Shown here: positions 30,699 to 39,752 of the stretch, in pieces
Numbering within the stretch: the first letter of the stretch is position 1
Layout of the letters: each line of letters begins with the position of its first letter
Source: Candidatus Aegiribacteria sp.
Lineage (GTDB): Bacteria; Fermentibacterota; Fermentibacteria; Fermentibacterales; JCC-6
Assembly: GCA_023138735.1 (NCBI GenBank)
Contig: JAGLOY010000061.1
Span: 1-64,000 of the forward strand
Length of the DNA stretch: 64,000 nt
Reading direction: 5' to 3'
Position numbers and translations under genes: made by a program
The notes under the pieces: model-generated
What the model was told of the DNA's origin: nothing
Database searches by the model: none
What the model saw: only the letters and a program-made list of their open reading frames with translations

Positions 30699-32333
30699 AT
30701 GACGCGCCGCACCTGGTTCCAGGTGGGGCGCCTCATCGTATTCGGTCTCTTCGTGATTTTCGGCATACTGTTCCTTGGATGGGCAAGTGTAGGAAGAGTC
30801 TATTCCATCGTAGGTTCCGTCGTTATTCTCTCACTATTTCTGGATTTCTTTCTAAGAAGAATCCTGCGGGAGAGAGAATGGCAGGTCTGGGTCCAGTTCA
30901 TCCTGGATTCCATCCTGGCATCGATCCTGATTCGAATTGCAGGCGGTTTCGACGGTCCCTTTACCGCATTCTTCTTTATTCATACTTTCACAGCAGGTAT
31001 ATTCCTTGGTATTCGCGGCGGTGTAACAATAGCTGTGCTGGATGCTCTCATGATCGCATCCATGGCTTTCGTATCAATTTCCAGCCTGGCTGATGCTACG
31101 CCCACCGGGAGTGCTTTTGAGAGACTGGTGCATGCTGTCCCCTCGAATATTTCTTTTCAGTACGCTCTTCTTTTCGTGATGATATACGCTGGATTCCTCA
31201 CTATTACAGGACTTGTATCAGGATACCTGTCACAGCATCTATTGCTTGAAAAGGGTAGGTCTGAAGGAATCCTGAGGCAGCTCAGAGAAGCCAGAACCAT
31301 GTCCCGCGAAATACTTGAAAGTCTTTCGGACGGGATACTCGTCATAGACAATTCAGGAAATCCAGTTAGCATCAACCAGTCCGGTCTTAAAATCCTGTCA
31401 CTCGGTAGTAAATGGCGTGAACGGGTATGCAATACGGACATCTATACGATGCTGAAGGAATTTCAGCTTTCCGAAGGAATGCCTCCTGTGATAGAGTTAA
31501 GTATTGATGAGGCGATTCTGGAATGCAGAATGGGCACATTCCTTGACCATGAAGGTAATTCGGCGGGAGCCCTCGTGGCCATGACCGACATAACCGAAAC
31601 GTTTGAGCTGAAGAGGCAGCTTCAGGAGCAGGAAAAACTTGCGGCAATCGGCCGGCTTTCAAGCACCATGGCTCACGAAATAAGAAATCCTCTGGCATCC
31701 ATGAGCGGCGCTGCTCATATTCTTCAGATGGGAACGCTGGACTGGAAGAAAACGGACAGAATGACCGAACTGATCAGCCATCAGGCGAAAAGGATATCGG
31801 AGATAATAGAGGGGTACCTTGAGCTGTCCCGTGAGAGTAACGTTTCCTATACGAATTCCGTATCACTTGCAGCTGTTGTAAATGAAGCAATTGATGTGGC
31901 CAGTCAGGGCTTCGCTGGACTGATCGAGATAGAATCTCACATTGGGGGTGATTTCATTGTATTCGGCAATCAGTCAAGACTCGTGCAGCTGCTTACGAAT
32001 ATCATGCGTAACAGTGTCGAAGCTTTTGAAAACTTATCTGATGGGAAAATCACCGTTTCCCTTGTAAAATCTGACATGGACGGTATGGCTGAACTCAGCT
32101 TGCATGATAACGGACCTGGAATACCTGATAGAGTTCTGACCCAGATATTTGCCCCGTTCTTCACAACAAAGAAGGAGGGAACAGGTCTCGGGTTGTTCGT
32201 AGCTCGGAAAGTGGCACGTGATCACAGAGGCCGGATTGATATCGAATCAGAACCGGGAGAAGGTACTGTTGTCCGAGTAAGCATTCCTATAGCGCCGCCT
32301 GATGCTGTAACAGCGGAAACTGGAGGGAATTAG
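30699..32333 (+). CDS. pilS: PilS-type sensor histidine kinase
   Basis: Six N-terminal membrane segments (about residues 10-180) without a large periplasmic domain, as in PilS of Pseudomonas and Myxococcus. A PAS domain follows (about 205-295; ILESLSDGILVIDNSGNP), then HisKA with the phosphorylated His in MAHEIRNPLASM, and HATPase boxes NSVEAF, DNGPGIP and GTGLGLFVARK. It phosphorylates the downstream PilR. Starts at 30660 (TTG), 30678 (ATG) and 30699 (ATG) are all in frame. I chose 30699 because AAGGA sits ten bases before it and the first membrane helix follows; length is then 544 residues. Confidence 0.88.
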   Translation: MTRRTWFQVGRLIVFGLFVIFGILFLGWASVGRVYSIVGSVVILSLFLDFFLRRILREREWQVWVQFILDSILASILIRIAGGFDGPFTAFFFIHTFTAGIFLGIRGGVTIAVLDALMIASMAFVSISSLADATPTGSAFERLVHAVPSNISFQYALLFVMIYAGFLTITGLVSGYLSQHLLLEKGRSEGILRQLREARTMSREILESLSDGILVIDNSGNPVSINQSGLKILSLGSKWRERVCNTDIYTMLKEFQLSEGMPPVIELSIDEAILECRMGTFLDHEGNSAGALVAMTDITETFELKRQLQEQEKLAAIGRLSSTMAHEIRNPLASMSGAAHILQMGTLDWKKTDRMTELISHQAKRISEIIEGYLELSRESNVSYTNSVSLAAVVNEAIDVASQGFAGLIEIESHIGGDFIVFGNQSRLVQLLTNIMRNSVEAFENLSDGKITVSLVKSDMDGMAELSLHDNGPGIPDRVLTQIFAPFFTTKKEGTGLGLFVARKVARDHRGRIDIESEPGEGTVVRVSIPIAPPDAVTAETGGN

Positions 32334-32335
32334 CC

Positions 32336-33733
32336 ATGCGTAAATCTCTTTCTGTAATGATCGTTGATGATGAGAAACCTATGCTTGAATGGCTATCCAT
32401 ACTGCTGGAAGAGCATGGATACGATGTGTCATGTTACTCGACAGGAGAACAGGCTGTAGAAGCCGGTTCAGTATCCATGCCGGATATACTTGTTGTGGAT
32501 GTAAAGATGCCCGGAATTAGTGGTTTCGATGTTCTTACACGGCTTCAGAAGATATCCCCCGGTCTTATCAGTATAATAATGACAGCCTTCTCAAGCGTTG
32601 ACTCGGCAGTTAAGGCAATGAGGAGGGGAGCGACGGATTATCTTGTTAAGCCCTTTGAGGTTGATCAGCTTCTGATAGCGATAGAGAAAGCCCTCAGCGA
32701 AAGGGATCTTAAAAGGGAGAACCTGGAACTCAGAAAAAGGATCCGATCGAAACACCCCGTCGAGGAGATAATTGGAAAATCCAGATCCATCGTTGAACTG
32801 CTTGAAAAAGTGAGGATGGTTGCGGACAAGAACAGCACGATAATCATCACCGGCGAAAGCGGTACGGGCAAGGAACTAATAGCAAGAGCTATTCACACCA
32901 CAGGACCCAGATCTGAACTGCCTTTCATGGCGGTCAGCTGCGGAAGCTTTTCCCGCAGTCTTCTCGAAAGCGAACTGTTCGGTCACATGAAAGGATCGTT
33001 CACAGGCGCTTACAAGGACAAGGAGGGGCTTCTTGTTGCAGCAAGGGGAGGGACTTTCTTTCTGGACGAAATAGGTGAACTCGACAGGGAACTTCAGGTA
33101 AAACTGCTAAGAGCACTTCAGGAACGTCAGGTGCTTCCAGTCGGCGGGACAAAACATGTCCCCTTCGAAGCCAGAATTATAGCGGCCACCAATGCCGATC
33201 TTGGTAAAATGGTTAAGACCGATGATTTCAGAGCGGACCTCTATTACAGGCTTAACGTTATTCCTCTCCATGTTCCCGCACTGAGGGAAAGAAGATCTGA
33301 CATTCCCTTTCTTCTGGATAAATTCCTTGAAGACTACTCCGGTGAAACGGGTGATCAGCTTAAAACTATTACGCCCGAAGCAAGAAAGATACTTTCTGAT
33401 TACAGCTGGCCAGGAAATGTACGTGAGCTTGAAAATGTGGTTGAACGTCTTTGTGTGATGACACAGGGCGGGGAAATAGCAGCGGATGACATACCGGACT
33501 TCATCAGGTATCCCGGTGAAACGGAACCTCATACCGCGGATTCTCGGATCACGGCTGAACAGTCTTCCAGGAGGAACCCCACTCTGGATGAGATAGAAAA
33601 AGCTTACACTCTGTACGTGCTTGAACACCAGGCGAGGGGACAGAAACGTCTTGCTGCTAAGATCCTTGGTATTAACGAGAGCACTCTTTACAGGAAGCTG
33701 GAAAAATACGCAAAGAGTAATGATGATCCATGA
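32336..33733 (+). CDS. pilR: PilR-type sigma-54-dependent response regulator
   Basis: 465 residues. Receiver domain (1-120) with acidic pocket DDE and phosphorylation Asp55 (VVDVKMPG), AAA+ domain (about 140-375) with Walker A TGESGTGKE, the sigma-54 contact loop GSFTGA (GAFTGA in most members), Walker B GGTFFLDEIGEL and the arginine finger region, and a Fis-type helix-turn-helix (LAAKILGINESTLYRKL). It activates sigma-54 promoters; two such candidates stand before the pilin genes in this window. GGAGGGAA lies before the ATG, two bases after the pilS stop. Confidence 0.92.
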   Translation: MRKSLSVMIVDDEKPMLEWLSILLEEHGYDVSCYSTGEQAVEAGSVSMPDILVVDVKMPGISGFDVLTRLQKISPGLISIIMTAFSSVDSAVKAMRRGATDYLVKPFEVDQLLIAIEKALSERDLKRENLELRKRIRSKHPVEEIIGKSRSIVELLEKVRMVADKNSTIIITGESGTGKELIARAIHTTGPRSELPFMAVSCGSFSRSLLESELFGHMKGSFTGAYKDKEGLLVAARGGTFFLDEIGELDRELQVKLLRALQERQVLPVGGTKHVPFEARIIAATNADLGKMVKTDDFRADLYYRLNVIPLHVPALRERRSDIPFLLDKFLEDYSGETGDQLKTITPEARKILSDYSWPGNVRELENVVERLCVMTQGGEIAADDIPDFIRYPGETEPHTADSRITAEQSSRRNPTLDEIEKAYTLYVLEHQARGQKRLAAKILGINESTLYRKLEKYAKSNDDP

Positions 33734-35067
33734 CGCATAGTCATTGGAGTTCGCGTTCAATTGTAGCAGCACTCTGCTTCCTGATGGTATTTATCATTGC
33801 TATTCTAACCGGTCAGAGGGGCATCCCCATTGAAGATGGAGGAGAGTTTCTTACCGTTGCCCGGCTTGGAGGTATCAACCATCCTCCCGGCCTTCCCCTT
33901 CTTAGCCTTCTATCAAGATTGTCATGGATTCTCTTCGGCTCGGAGGGTTTGAAAGTGCTGTTTGCGCTTGCTGCTGCATCAGCTCTGATCATGATAGCAA
34001 ATAAATATACTCTCTCCGCACTGCTCTTCCTCTCCGGGGTTCTTCTGCTGCCTTCGGTCGCCGGAAGACTTCTTATCTGGGATGCTTACGGTATACTCTT
34101 CCTTATTTGCACGGTTGCATATTTCAGAAAACCACCTTTCAATCTTGAAGCTGGATTCCTTCTTGGCCTTGCCCTTGCAATTCACCCGCAGGGGATTTTC
34201 CTTATTGTTCTTTTTGGATTCAAGCGTTCCTCGATATTGCAGTTCTTCTCCGGGCTCCTCCTTGGATTGAGTTTGTACATAGCTCTTCCCCTGTATTCAG
34301 CTTCGGGAGCAATTGTAGACTGGGGCAGCACCGGAACCGTGGGGAATTTTGTAAGGCAGATAACGGCGGGAGGATACAGGGAAGTATACGGCGGGAGGAT
34401 GTTCGGTATTTCAATCGATATCCTTCTCCTGCATCTCGCAGTCCTCTGGAAAATTGTATGGCCCGTTCTGGTGCTGCCGCTCATCACAGGAGCAGTAGTG
34501 CTTTTCAGAAGCAATAGAAAACTGATGATCAGACTGGAAATACTGGTCGTTCTTGATCTGCTGTTTGTGGTCATTATCAACCCCATGGCAGCTGGGACTA
34601 CCCAGACGGCAATACTCTCCCTGTTCGTAATACTGGTGCTTGCCGCAGCAGGCATGAATGCCATAAACAGCTGGAAGCGCCCGGCGGGTGTGATTGCCGC
34701 CGGAGCCGTTCTCGCTGCGGGAATTCTGCAATGGACCCCGCTTCCCGATCAGGAAAACGAAATTAAGGAGTACTTCACGTCTGCGCCTTTCGAATCGATT
34801 ATCTTTTTCAGCAGCAACGATCTTCTTTACGGAGGATGGATTCTGAAATATGCGGAGGACAGAAGACCGGATATTGTCCTGCTCTCCACTGGAAATTTCT
34901 CCGGTTGGTTCGAACGTATGGCAACATGGTTCAACCCGGATGTTGATCTTTCTGCAGGTGTACTGGATGTTGGTGATTTCAGTATGTCCCGCGAGGAACT
35001 GGCCGGCAGGCTGATAAACAGAACTATTCAGGACAATCCGAATCGACCGGTCTTCACTGATCTCTGA
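33730..35067 (+). CDS. DUF2723-like GT-C membrane glycosyltransferase
   Basis: 445 residues with about ten hydrophobic segments and a soluble C-terminal part of about 110 residues. The motif PIEDGGEFLTVARLGGINHP followed by PPGLPLLSLLSRL is the DUF2723 signature (family: D-x-GEF ... G-x-x-HPPG-x-P), a GT-C fold related to protein O-mannosyltransferases. The acidic pair would bind the lipid-linked sugar donor. It overlaps the pilR stop as ATGA and precedes the pilin gene, so it may modify pilin or another exported protein; that is inference. It could act on a glycolipid instead. Confidence 0.65.
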   Translation: MTHSHWSSRSIVAALCFLMVFIIAILTGQRGIPIEDGGEFLTVARLGGINHPPGLPLLSLLSRLSWILFGSEGLKVLFALAAASALIMIANKYTLSALLFLSGVLLLPSVAGRLLIWDAYGILFLICTVAYFRKPPFNLEAGFLLGLALAIHPQGIFLIVLFGFKRSSILQFFSGLLLGLSLYIALPLYSASGAIVDWGSTGTVGNFVRQITAGGYREVYGGRMFGISIDILLLHLAVLWKIVWPVLVLPLITGAVVLFRSNRKLMIRLEILVVLDLLFVVIINPMAAGTTQTAILSLFVILVLAAAGMNAINSWKRPAGVIAAGAVLAAGILQWTPLPDQENEIKEYFTSAPFESIIFFSSNDLLYGGWILKYAEDRRPDIVLLSTGNFSGWFERMATWFNPDVDLSAGVLDVGDFSMSREELAGRLINRTIQDNPNRPVFTDL

Positions 35068-35083
35068 TGAATATGCGAACTGG

Positions 35084-35098
35084 TCTTGCATTATGCAA
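35084..35098 (+). promoter_or_regulatory. Upstream motif shared by both pilin genes (first copy)
   Basis: TCTTGCATTAT (35084-35094), extending to a near palindrome TTGCATTATGCAA at 35086-35098. The same 11-mer occurs in reverse complement before the second pilin (53611-53621). It lies about 90 bases above the sigma-54 -24 element, a normal distance for an enhancer. A PilR site is the simplest reading. Confidence 0.45.
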
Positions 35099-35183
35099 TA
35101 GACGGCAATTATTATTAACCCACTTTATTGTATATAGGGGTAATAATATGTGCTCATGCGGGATTAATAACGATAAATCTGAG

Positions 35184-35200
35184 TTGGCAAAGATATTGCT
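35184..35200 (+). promoter_or_regulatory. Sigma-54 promoter of the first pilin gene
   Basis: TTGGCAAAGATATTGCT matches the -24/-12 consensus TTGGCACGNNNNTTGCT at every position except two before the spacer, with the required GG-N10-GC spacing (GG 35186-35187, GC 35198-35199). Transcription would start near 35211, leaving a leader of about 56 bases before the ATG. PilR, encoded 1.5 kb upstream, is the class of activator it needs. Confidence 0.8.
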
Positions 35201-35266
35201 TTGCTTTATAGTACGACTTAAAGATAAGTTTGTGTTAACGTTAACCTCAAGTCGAAAGGAATCAAA

Positions 35267-35638
35267 ATGAAAAAGGGTTTCACGCTTATCGAGCTGATGA
35301 TCGTTGTGGTCATCATTGGTATCCTTGCTGCCATAGCGATACCCAAGTTCTCCAGCGTAAAGGACCAGGCGGAGCAGGTAGCCTGCAGAAGCAACCTCAG
35401 GTCTCTCGGATCCGCTGAAGCCATGTACTACGGATCTTACAACGTATACGGTACTACTGGATCTCTTGATGCATCGGAAGTGATGGGAAATGCTGATGAT
35501 ATCACTTGTCCAGTAAATGGTTCAAACTACGTTGCAGTTCCAGCTGGTGACACGTACGTCATCCCATGTCCTGATGAAGCTGATGCTCCAATCACCCATG
35601 GTAGTATTGATGATGGTATAGTTTCCTGGCAGCAGTAA
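35267..35638 (+). CDS. pilA: Type IV major pilin (first copy)
   Basis: 123 residues. Prepilin cleavage is expected after Gly4 (MKKG, then FTLIELMIVVVIIGILAAIA), giving an N-methylated Phe. Glu5 of the mature protein is present. Three Cys residues (ACRSN in the N-terminal helix, TCPVNG and IPCPDE near the end) are kept in the second pilin, as is the ending HGSIDDGIVSW. The small globular head fits a short type IVa or competence-type pilin. It has its own sigma-54 promoter and a terminator right after it, so it is made as a single abundant transcript. Ribosome-binding site AAAGGA. Confidence 0.92.
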   Translation: MKKGFTLIELMIVVVIIGILAAIAIPKFSSVKDQAEQVACRSNLRSLGSAEAMYYGSYNVYGTTGSLDASEVMGNADDITCPVNGSNYVAVPAGDTYVIPCPDEADAPITHGSIDDGIVSWQQ

Positions 35639-35661
35639 AAGTCTGATATTTCAGATTTTGT

Positions 35662-35697
35662 AAGCGGCGGGTTTCAAAACCCGCCGCTTCTTTATTG
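35662..35697 (+). terminator. Rho-independent terminator of the first pilin gene
   Basis: GCGGCGGGTTT at 35664-35674 pairs with its exact complement at 35677-35687, extended by AA/TT outside, and is followed by TTCTTTATT. It lies 23 bases after the pilin stop and also faces the convergent gene at 35713. Confidence 0.85.
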
Positions 35698-35712
35698 AGT
35701 ACTTCCCGGTAA

Positions 35713-37590
35713 CTACAGATTCAATGGACAAAACTTGAAAATTGTGTACCCATCGATATTCGCAACCGGTTCAAGTACATCTCCACGGCCGATTCTAGAA
35801 AAGAGTTCAACCTGATTCTCATCGTCAAATGGAGCGGGGTCACTCTCTCCTAGAATGACGTAATCTATATCCAGCTGTTTCAGGATCTCGATTTCATCTG
35901 TAATGCTGTTGTCCAGATATATATACGCGGATAAAGGATAGCGCCAAGAATTGATCCACCTGTGATTGGAAAAATAGCGCTTTGTCGCATAGAATGAGAG
36001 GATTGTTGAATTACTCGGAATATGATTATTCATCCATAGTGTTGCTTCCAGTTCAGGCTGTTCCGGAACTATTTGACAGCTGGACAATCTCCAATCCTTG
36101 ATTACATAAGATTCGACCAGTCTGTTTCTGAACGATAATCCATAATGTTCCGTGGGTGAGAGAGAAGTATCATATATAAAGTAGATTACGACTGTTAGAA
36201 TAGTAGCAAAAAGTAGGCCATGTTTCAAGTACCTGAACATATAGAGACCAAACAGAGTGGCAAAGGGAATCAGCATTATTCCGTATTTTGCGCCCCACCA
36301 GGCAGGATAGAACAGGATCAGAGAAATAGTTGCATAAACACTAAAACCCGCGAAAATCATTGCCCTTCGCGTAAGACATTTTCTCTTTACCGTGAGAATA
36401 AACCCTCCGAGCAGTAGAAAAACAGATGAATTCCAGGTCCCGAAGTAATGCCAGAGATTCTGAATGATTCCAACGGTCGGGTAGAAATCCGAACTTCTGT
36501 TGTTAAACGTATTATAAGTAAGATGTATCAGGGGCATTTGCCATTGCGGTTTCAGAAGTGTCTTGAAAAGTGTATACGGGTACAATAACGCCCCGGTATG
36601 GATGAACGTCCGCAATGCAAATATCAGAGGCAGTACTGCCATCAGGATAATACTTGAAAGAATGTAATTTCTGTCAGGTTTATTACGAATTATTATATAT
36701 GTATACATTATTATAAATGGAATTAGTGCAATGTATACAGTCATTTTCGATGTCAGAGCCAGACCCATCACTGCAAACGCGGACAGGTCAGTGTGATACT
36801 CCTTATCCATCATCTGCTTCAGTAGAATAGTCAGAGCAACTGTAATGAAAAAAAGCGCAGTAGCATCGGGTTTTGCGAAGTGGCACCAGAGAAGAACTGT
36901 AGAGCATCCGGTTATACTGATCAATGCAGCAGGATACCATTTCCAACCGAATCCAAGTATTGCCATGCAGAGCAGGATCAGTGCAATGGTCATACTCAGT
37001 TCAAACAGCTGCCCCAGAATAAGCTGATCCACTCTATCAACTGCCAGTGAAGACGGCATCAGTAACAGCATCTCTGAAGTCATCGGAAAAGCGGAGAATA
37101 CCGTTTCATCAAGAAAGCTAATCTGTCCCTCATTCAACCATCTGTCAGGTTGAACCAGATAGGTGACCTGAGTATCGTTGAATTCCATTTCCGGGCGCCC
37201 GGCCAGCATCAGGTTTGTAATCAGAATGTATCCTGCAAGCAGAGCAGGGAGAATGATTATTGGATGCCTGATGTGAAAACTGAAACCGGGGAAAGACTTC
37301 TTCAACCGAACATATAGTATAATCAGTCCGGTTAACGCTCCGGGTACGATCAAGATGGGCAAAATATTTCTTGTAAGTATATGAAGCAGTGAAAGGAGTA
37401 CTGCTGCTCCCATATAAATAAGCATTCCCGGTATAACTGAAGGCATCAGTCTGAAGTACTTATTCATCACTCTGATTCGCATTATCAGTGAACCTGCGCC
37501 ATAAAAGGCCAACCAGATAATTGCTATACGAAACAGTGACCAGACAAGTGAGTTAAGACTGAGCCAGTCAATCAGGGTTGTATCAGCCAT
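35713..37590 (-). CDS. GT-C type polytopic membrane glycosyltransferase, putative
   Basis: 625 residues with 12 or so hydrophobic segments and a soluble C-terminal part (about 470-625). Residues FNDTQVTYLVQPDRWLNEGQ (about 135-155), in the first outer loop, resemble the donor-binding loop of RgtA/ArnT-like GT-C enzymes, and a similar loop occurs in the protein at 49173. It probably moves a sugar from a polyprenyl-phosphate carrier to an extracytoplasmic acceptor. It starts three bases after the exported repeat protein gene and is co-oriented, so the two are likely co-transcribed. The family is assigned from topology and loop only. Confidence 0.5.
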   Translation of the reverse strand: MADTTLIDWLSLNSLVWSLFRIAIIWLAFYGAGSLIMRIRVMNKYFRLMPSVIPGMLIYMGAAVLLSLLHILTRNILPILIVPGALTGLIILYVRLKKSFPGFSFHIRHPIIILPALLAGYILITNLMLAGRPEMEFNDTQVTYLVQPDRWLNEGQISFLDETVFSAFPMTSEMLLLMPSSLAVDRVDQLILGQLFELSMTIALILLCMAILGFGWKWYPAALISITGCSTVLLWCHFAKPDATALFFITVALTILLKQMMDKEYHTDLSAFAVMGLALTSKMTVYIALIPFIIMYTYIIIRNKPDRNYILSSIILMAVLPLIFALRTFIHTGALLYPYTLFKTLLKPQWQMPLIHLTYNTFNNRSSDFYPTVGIIQNLWHYFGTWNSSVFLLLGGFILTVKRKCLTRRAMIFAGFSVYATISLILFYPAWWGAKYGIMLIPFATLFGLYMFRYLKHGLLFATILTVVIYFIYDTSLSPTEHYGLSFRNRLVESYVIKDWRLSSCQIVPEQPELEATLWMNNHIPSNSTILSFYATKRYFSNHRWINSWRYPLSAYIYLDNSITDEIEILKQLDIDYVILGESDPAPFDDENQVELFSRIGRGDVLEPVANIDGYTIFKFCPLNL

Positions 37591-37593
37591 TCA

Positions 37594-38520
37594 TTAATCC
37601 TCGCTGCTTTTTGAAAAGCTGAAATCATGCTTCAGGTATTCAATTGTTATCGGCAGTCTTGAAATACCGGTATCCTGTTGCTCAACGGAAACGTAGTATT
37701 CAGCATTTGATTCATCCGTTGCGAGGACCGCATAAAATCCTGGATTCAGATTTGCAATCATGCTTTCTCCGGGCTGAAGGGCAATGCTGTCAAGGTAAAT
37801 TCCATCTGAACCATTCTGTGGTACTATCTGCAGCTCTGTTATTGCAATTGGCAGACAGTTTTCTATAAGAAATGATCCAGTGCCGTTTCCTGTAATTCCA
37901 ATCGGTGGTTCCGGAGCGGTTACCATGTTGCTGAAAATCGAAACGATGCGGTTCTCATGCGGTATAATGATATTATCTATGCTGTAAGTTCTACCGATCT
38001 GGTCGACAGCACTGACCGAATAGATACCTTTCTCCAGCCAGACAATGATGCTGTTCCCAGGGAATATTCTGAAGTTGTCAAGTACGATATCCTCATCAAG
38101 TTGTGCTGAAGAGAGTATGAGCGTATCCAGCGCAAATCCGTTAAGTGAATTAGTCAGGTTTAACAGGTACTGTCCATAATCAACATTTGGTCTTCCAAAA
38201 GTAATGTATTCCAGGTCAATCAGAATGGTATCTGGTGCATTTTTCTGAATATTCCCAGCGATACCGTAGGAGTTCCCCAATTCATCAAAAGCAAGGAGAT
38301 TGCATTTTCCCGATGGCAGAGAAAAGGTAACAGCGCAATCCGGCTGAAGTGCTGTGGCTATCCAGCTATCGCCCTTATCCGGTTGATCTGAACCCCAGAT
38401 ATACAGGCTGACGATTTGTACATCTCTTACTCTGTTGATAAAGGTCAGATTATGTAAATTTATCCTATCTGGCAGGGAGCTGAATAGAAAGATAAAGATC
38501 AACGTTATATATAGATGAAT
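37594..38520 (-). CDS. Exported protein with three tandem beta-rich repeats, unknown
   Basis: Roughly 308 residues. A hydrophobic N-terminus (IHLYITLIFIFLFSS) acts as signal peptide. Three repeats of 80-100 residues follow, each with an N-terminal strand, a hydrophobic pair, a L-x-P-G/D-x-S/A-x-x-x-x-L-x-x-G turn and a final DE-x-G/N-x-x-Y strand: QPDCAVTFSLPSGKCNLLAF, FPGNSIIVWLEKGIYSVSAV, QPGESMIANLNPGFYAVLAT. No known family was recognised. No ATG, GTG or TTG gives a full signal peptide with a ribosome-binding site; GGAAGGAA lies just before ATT codons at 38523 and 38520, while the TTG at 38502 has none. I used the ATT at 38520. Co-oriented with the GT-C gene. Confidence 0.55.
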   Translation of the reverse strand: MHLYITLIFIFLFSSLPDRINLHNLTFINRVRDVQIVSLYIWGSDQPDKGDSWIATALQPDCAVTFSLPSGKCNLLAFDELGNSYGIAGNIQKNAPDTILIDLEYITFGRPNVDYGQYLLNLTNSLNGFALDTLILSSAQLDEDIVLDNFRIFPGNSIIVWLEKGIYSVSAVDQIGRTYSIDNIIIPHENRIVSIFSNMVTAPEPPIGITGNGTGSFLIENCLPIAITELQIVPQNGSDGIYLDSIALQPGESMIANLNPGFYAVLATDESNAEYYVSVEQQDTGISRLPITIEYLKHDFSFSKSSED

Positions 38521-38676
38521 AATGCGTTCCTTCCGAGAATATTGCCTTTGAATGAATATTCAGGATGTAGTTATGTTTTGCAAGTAACCGCTCGACGTTC
38601 TTGATAAGTGCCTATTGATTCCGAGTGTGTTTCTGACAATACTACATATGAGTATTTGCTATCCTGACTGCGTGCG

Positions 38677-38691
38677 ATTGTGTATCACAAT
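38677..38691. promoter_or_regulatory. Operator-like palindrome before the sugar operon
   Basis: ATTGTG-TAT-CACAAT is a perfect inverted repeat about 105 bases before the first gene of the sugar operon and inside a 275-base gap shared with the divergent exported repeat protein. No regulator is assigned. Confidence 0.3.
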
Positions 38692-38795
38692 GTAAATACA
38701 GTGGTTAGTGGATAATCATCAACTCATTTCATGTGTAGAATTTACTAAGGAGACGATATAAAGGGTAAGACCCGAATTTGAATGAAAGGTCAAAG

Positions 38796-39752
38796 ATGCC
38801 AATAGTGAATAAGAGAATTTATATAACAGGTGGGGCCGGTTTCATCGCAAACGCATTAATAGGAAAACTAATAGAAAATAATGAAGTAACAGTATATGAT
38901 AATTTCTGGCGTGATTCATTGACAGGCAGCCCATATGCAACCCATAGGAATCTGGAAATAATAGAGGGTGATGTACTGGACTATGAAAAAGTCCAGAAAA
39001 GCATGAAGGGTGCTGATATTGTGATTCATGCAGCTGCAGTTGCCGGTATCGATACAGTTATATTAAGTCCGACAACAACCATGAAAGTGAACATGATAGG
39101 GACGGCAAATGTGCTTGAAGCAGCGAATGCAAATGCTGTTAAAGATCGATTTATTGATTTTTCAACTTCAGAGGTTTTTGGCAGTATGGCTTTCAAACCT
39201 ACTGAGGATTCCGAGACCGTTGCTGGAAGCGCGGGAGAAGCTAGATGGACGTATGCTGTAAGCAAACTTGCAGGTGAGCATCTATCGGTTGCTTACTACA
39301 GGGAATTCGGTTTACCTGTTGTTTCGGTAAGACCTTTTAATGTTTACGGACCCGGTCAGACGGGAGAAGGTGCTATACAGGTTTTCATCAAAAGAGCTCT
39401 TAAGAATGAGGACATTTTCATATATGGTGATGGAAATCAAATTCGTGCATGGTGCTACATAGATGATTTTATCGATTGCTTATTAGAGTGCATTGAAAAT
39501 CCTGTGGCAATCGGGGAATCATTCAATATTGGAAATTCACGTGCTGTTGTAACCACTTATGGCCTGGCGCAGACGGTATGCCGTGTCTTGCATTCAGAGT
39601 CCAGAATTATGTTTAAACCTGCTCTTTCAGCGGAGGTAGAGCTTAGAATTCCTTCAGTTGAGAAGACATATAGAATGCTTGATTTTAAAGCGAAGATCGA
39701 TCTGGATGAGGGCATCAGAAGAACTGCGGAGTGGTTCAGAAAAAATGATTAG
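38796..39752 (+). CDS. Extended SDR nucleotide-sugar epimerase/dehydratase
   Basis: 318 residues. Rossmann NAD site [13 protein letters not shown] near residue 12 (the third Gly of the usual motif is Ala), DVLDYE around 60, catalytic Tyr and Lys in [10 protein letters not shown] (near 150), and the substrate-binding [10 protein letters not shown] segment. Such enzymes act on UDP- or dTDP-sugars (4-epimerisation, 4,6-dehydration). The exact reaction cannot be fixed from sequence. The ATG at 38796 has AAAGG six bases before it; an upstream TTG at 38778 is less likely. First gene of a long plus-strand operon; it overlaps the next gene by 8 bases. Confidence 0.8.
   Translation: MPIVNKRIYITGGAGFIANALIGKLIENNEVTVYDNFWRDSLTGSPYATHRNLEIIEGDVLDYEKVQKSMKGADIVIHAAAVAGIDTVILSPTTTMKVNMIGTANVLEAANANAVKDRFIDFSTSEVFGSMAFKPTEDSETVAGSAGEARWTYAVSKLAGEHLSVAYYREFGLPVVSVRPFNVYGPGQTGEGAIQVFIKRALKNEDIFIYGDGNQIRAWCYIDDFIDCLLECIENPVAIGESFNIGNSRAVVTTYGLAQTVCRVLHSESRIMFKPALSAEVELRIPSVEKTYRMLDFKAKIDLDEGIRRTAEWFRKND

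Noticed and set aside
33107-33772. 221-codon minus-strand frame inside pilR
   Set aside because: It is a shadow of the conserved pilR AAA+ and helix-turn-helix coding region and shows no protein family pattern.
34411-35091. 226-codon minus-strand frame inside the DUF2723-like gene
   Set aside because: It lies opposite a clear membrane protein gene; its translation is rich in rare residues without motifs.
35662-35697. REP element after the pilin gene
   Set aside because: The short loop, GC-rich stem and following T-rich stretch, right after a stop codon, are those of an ordinary terminator.
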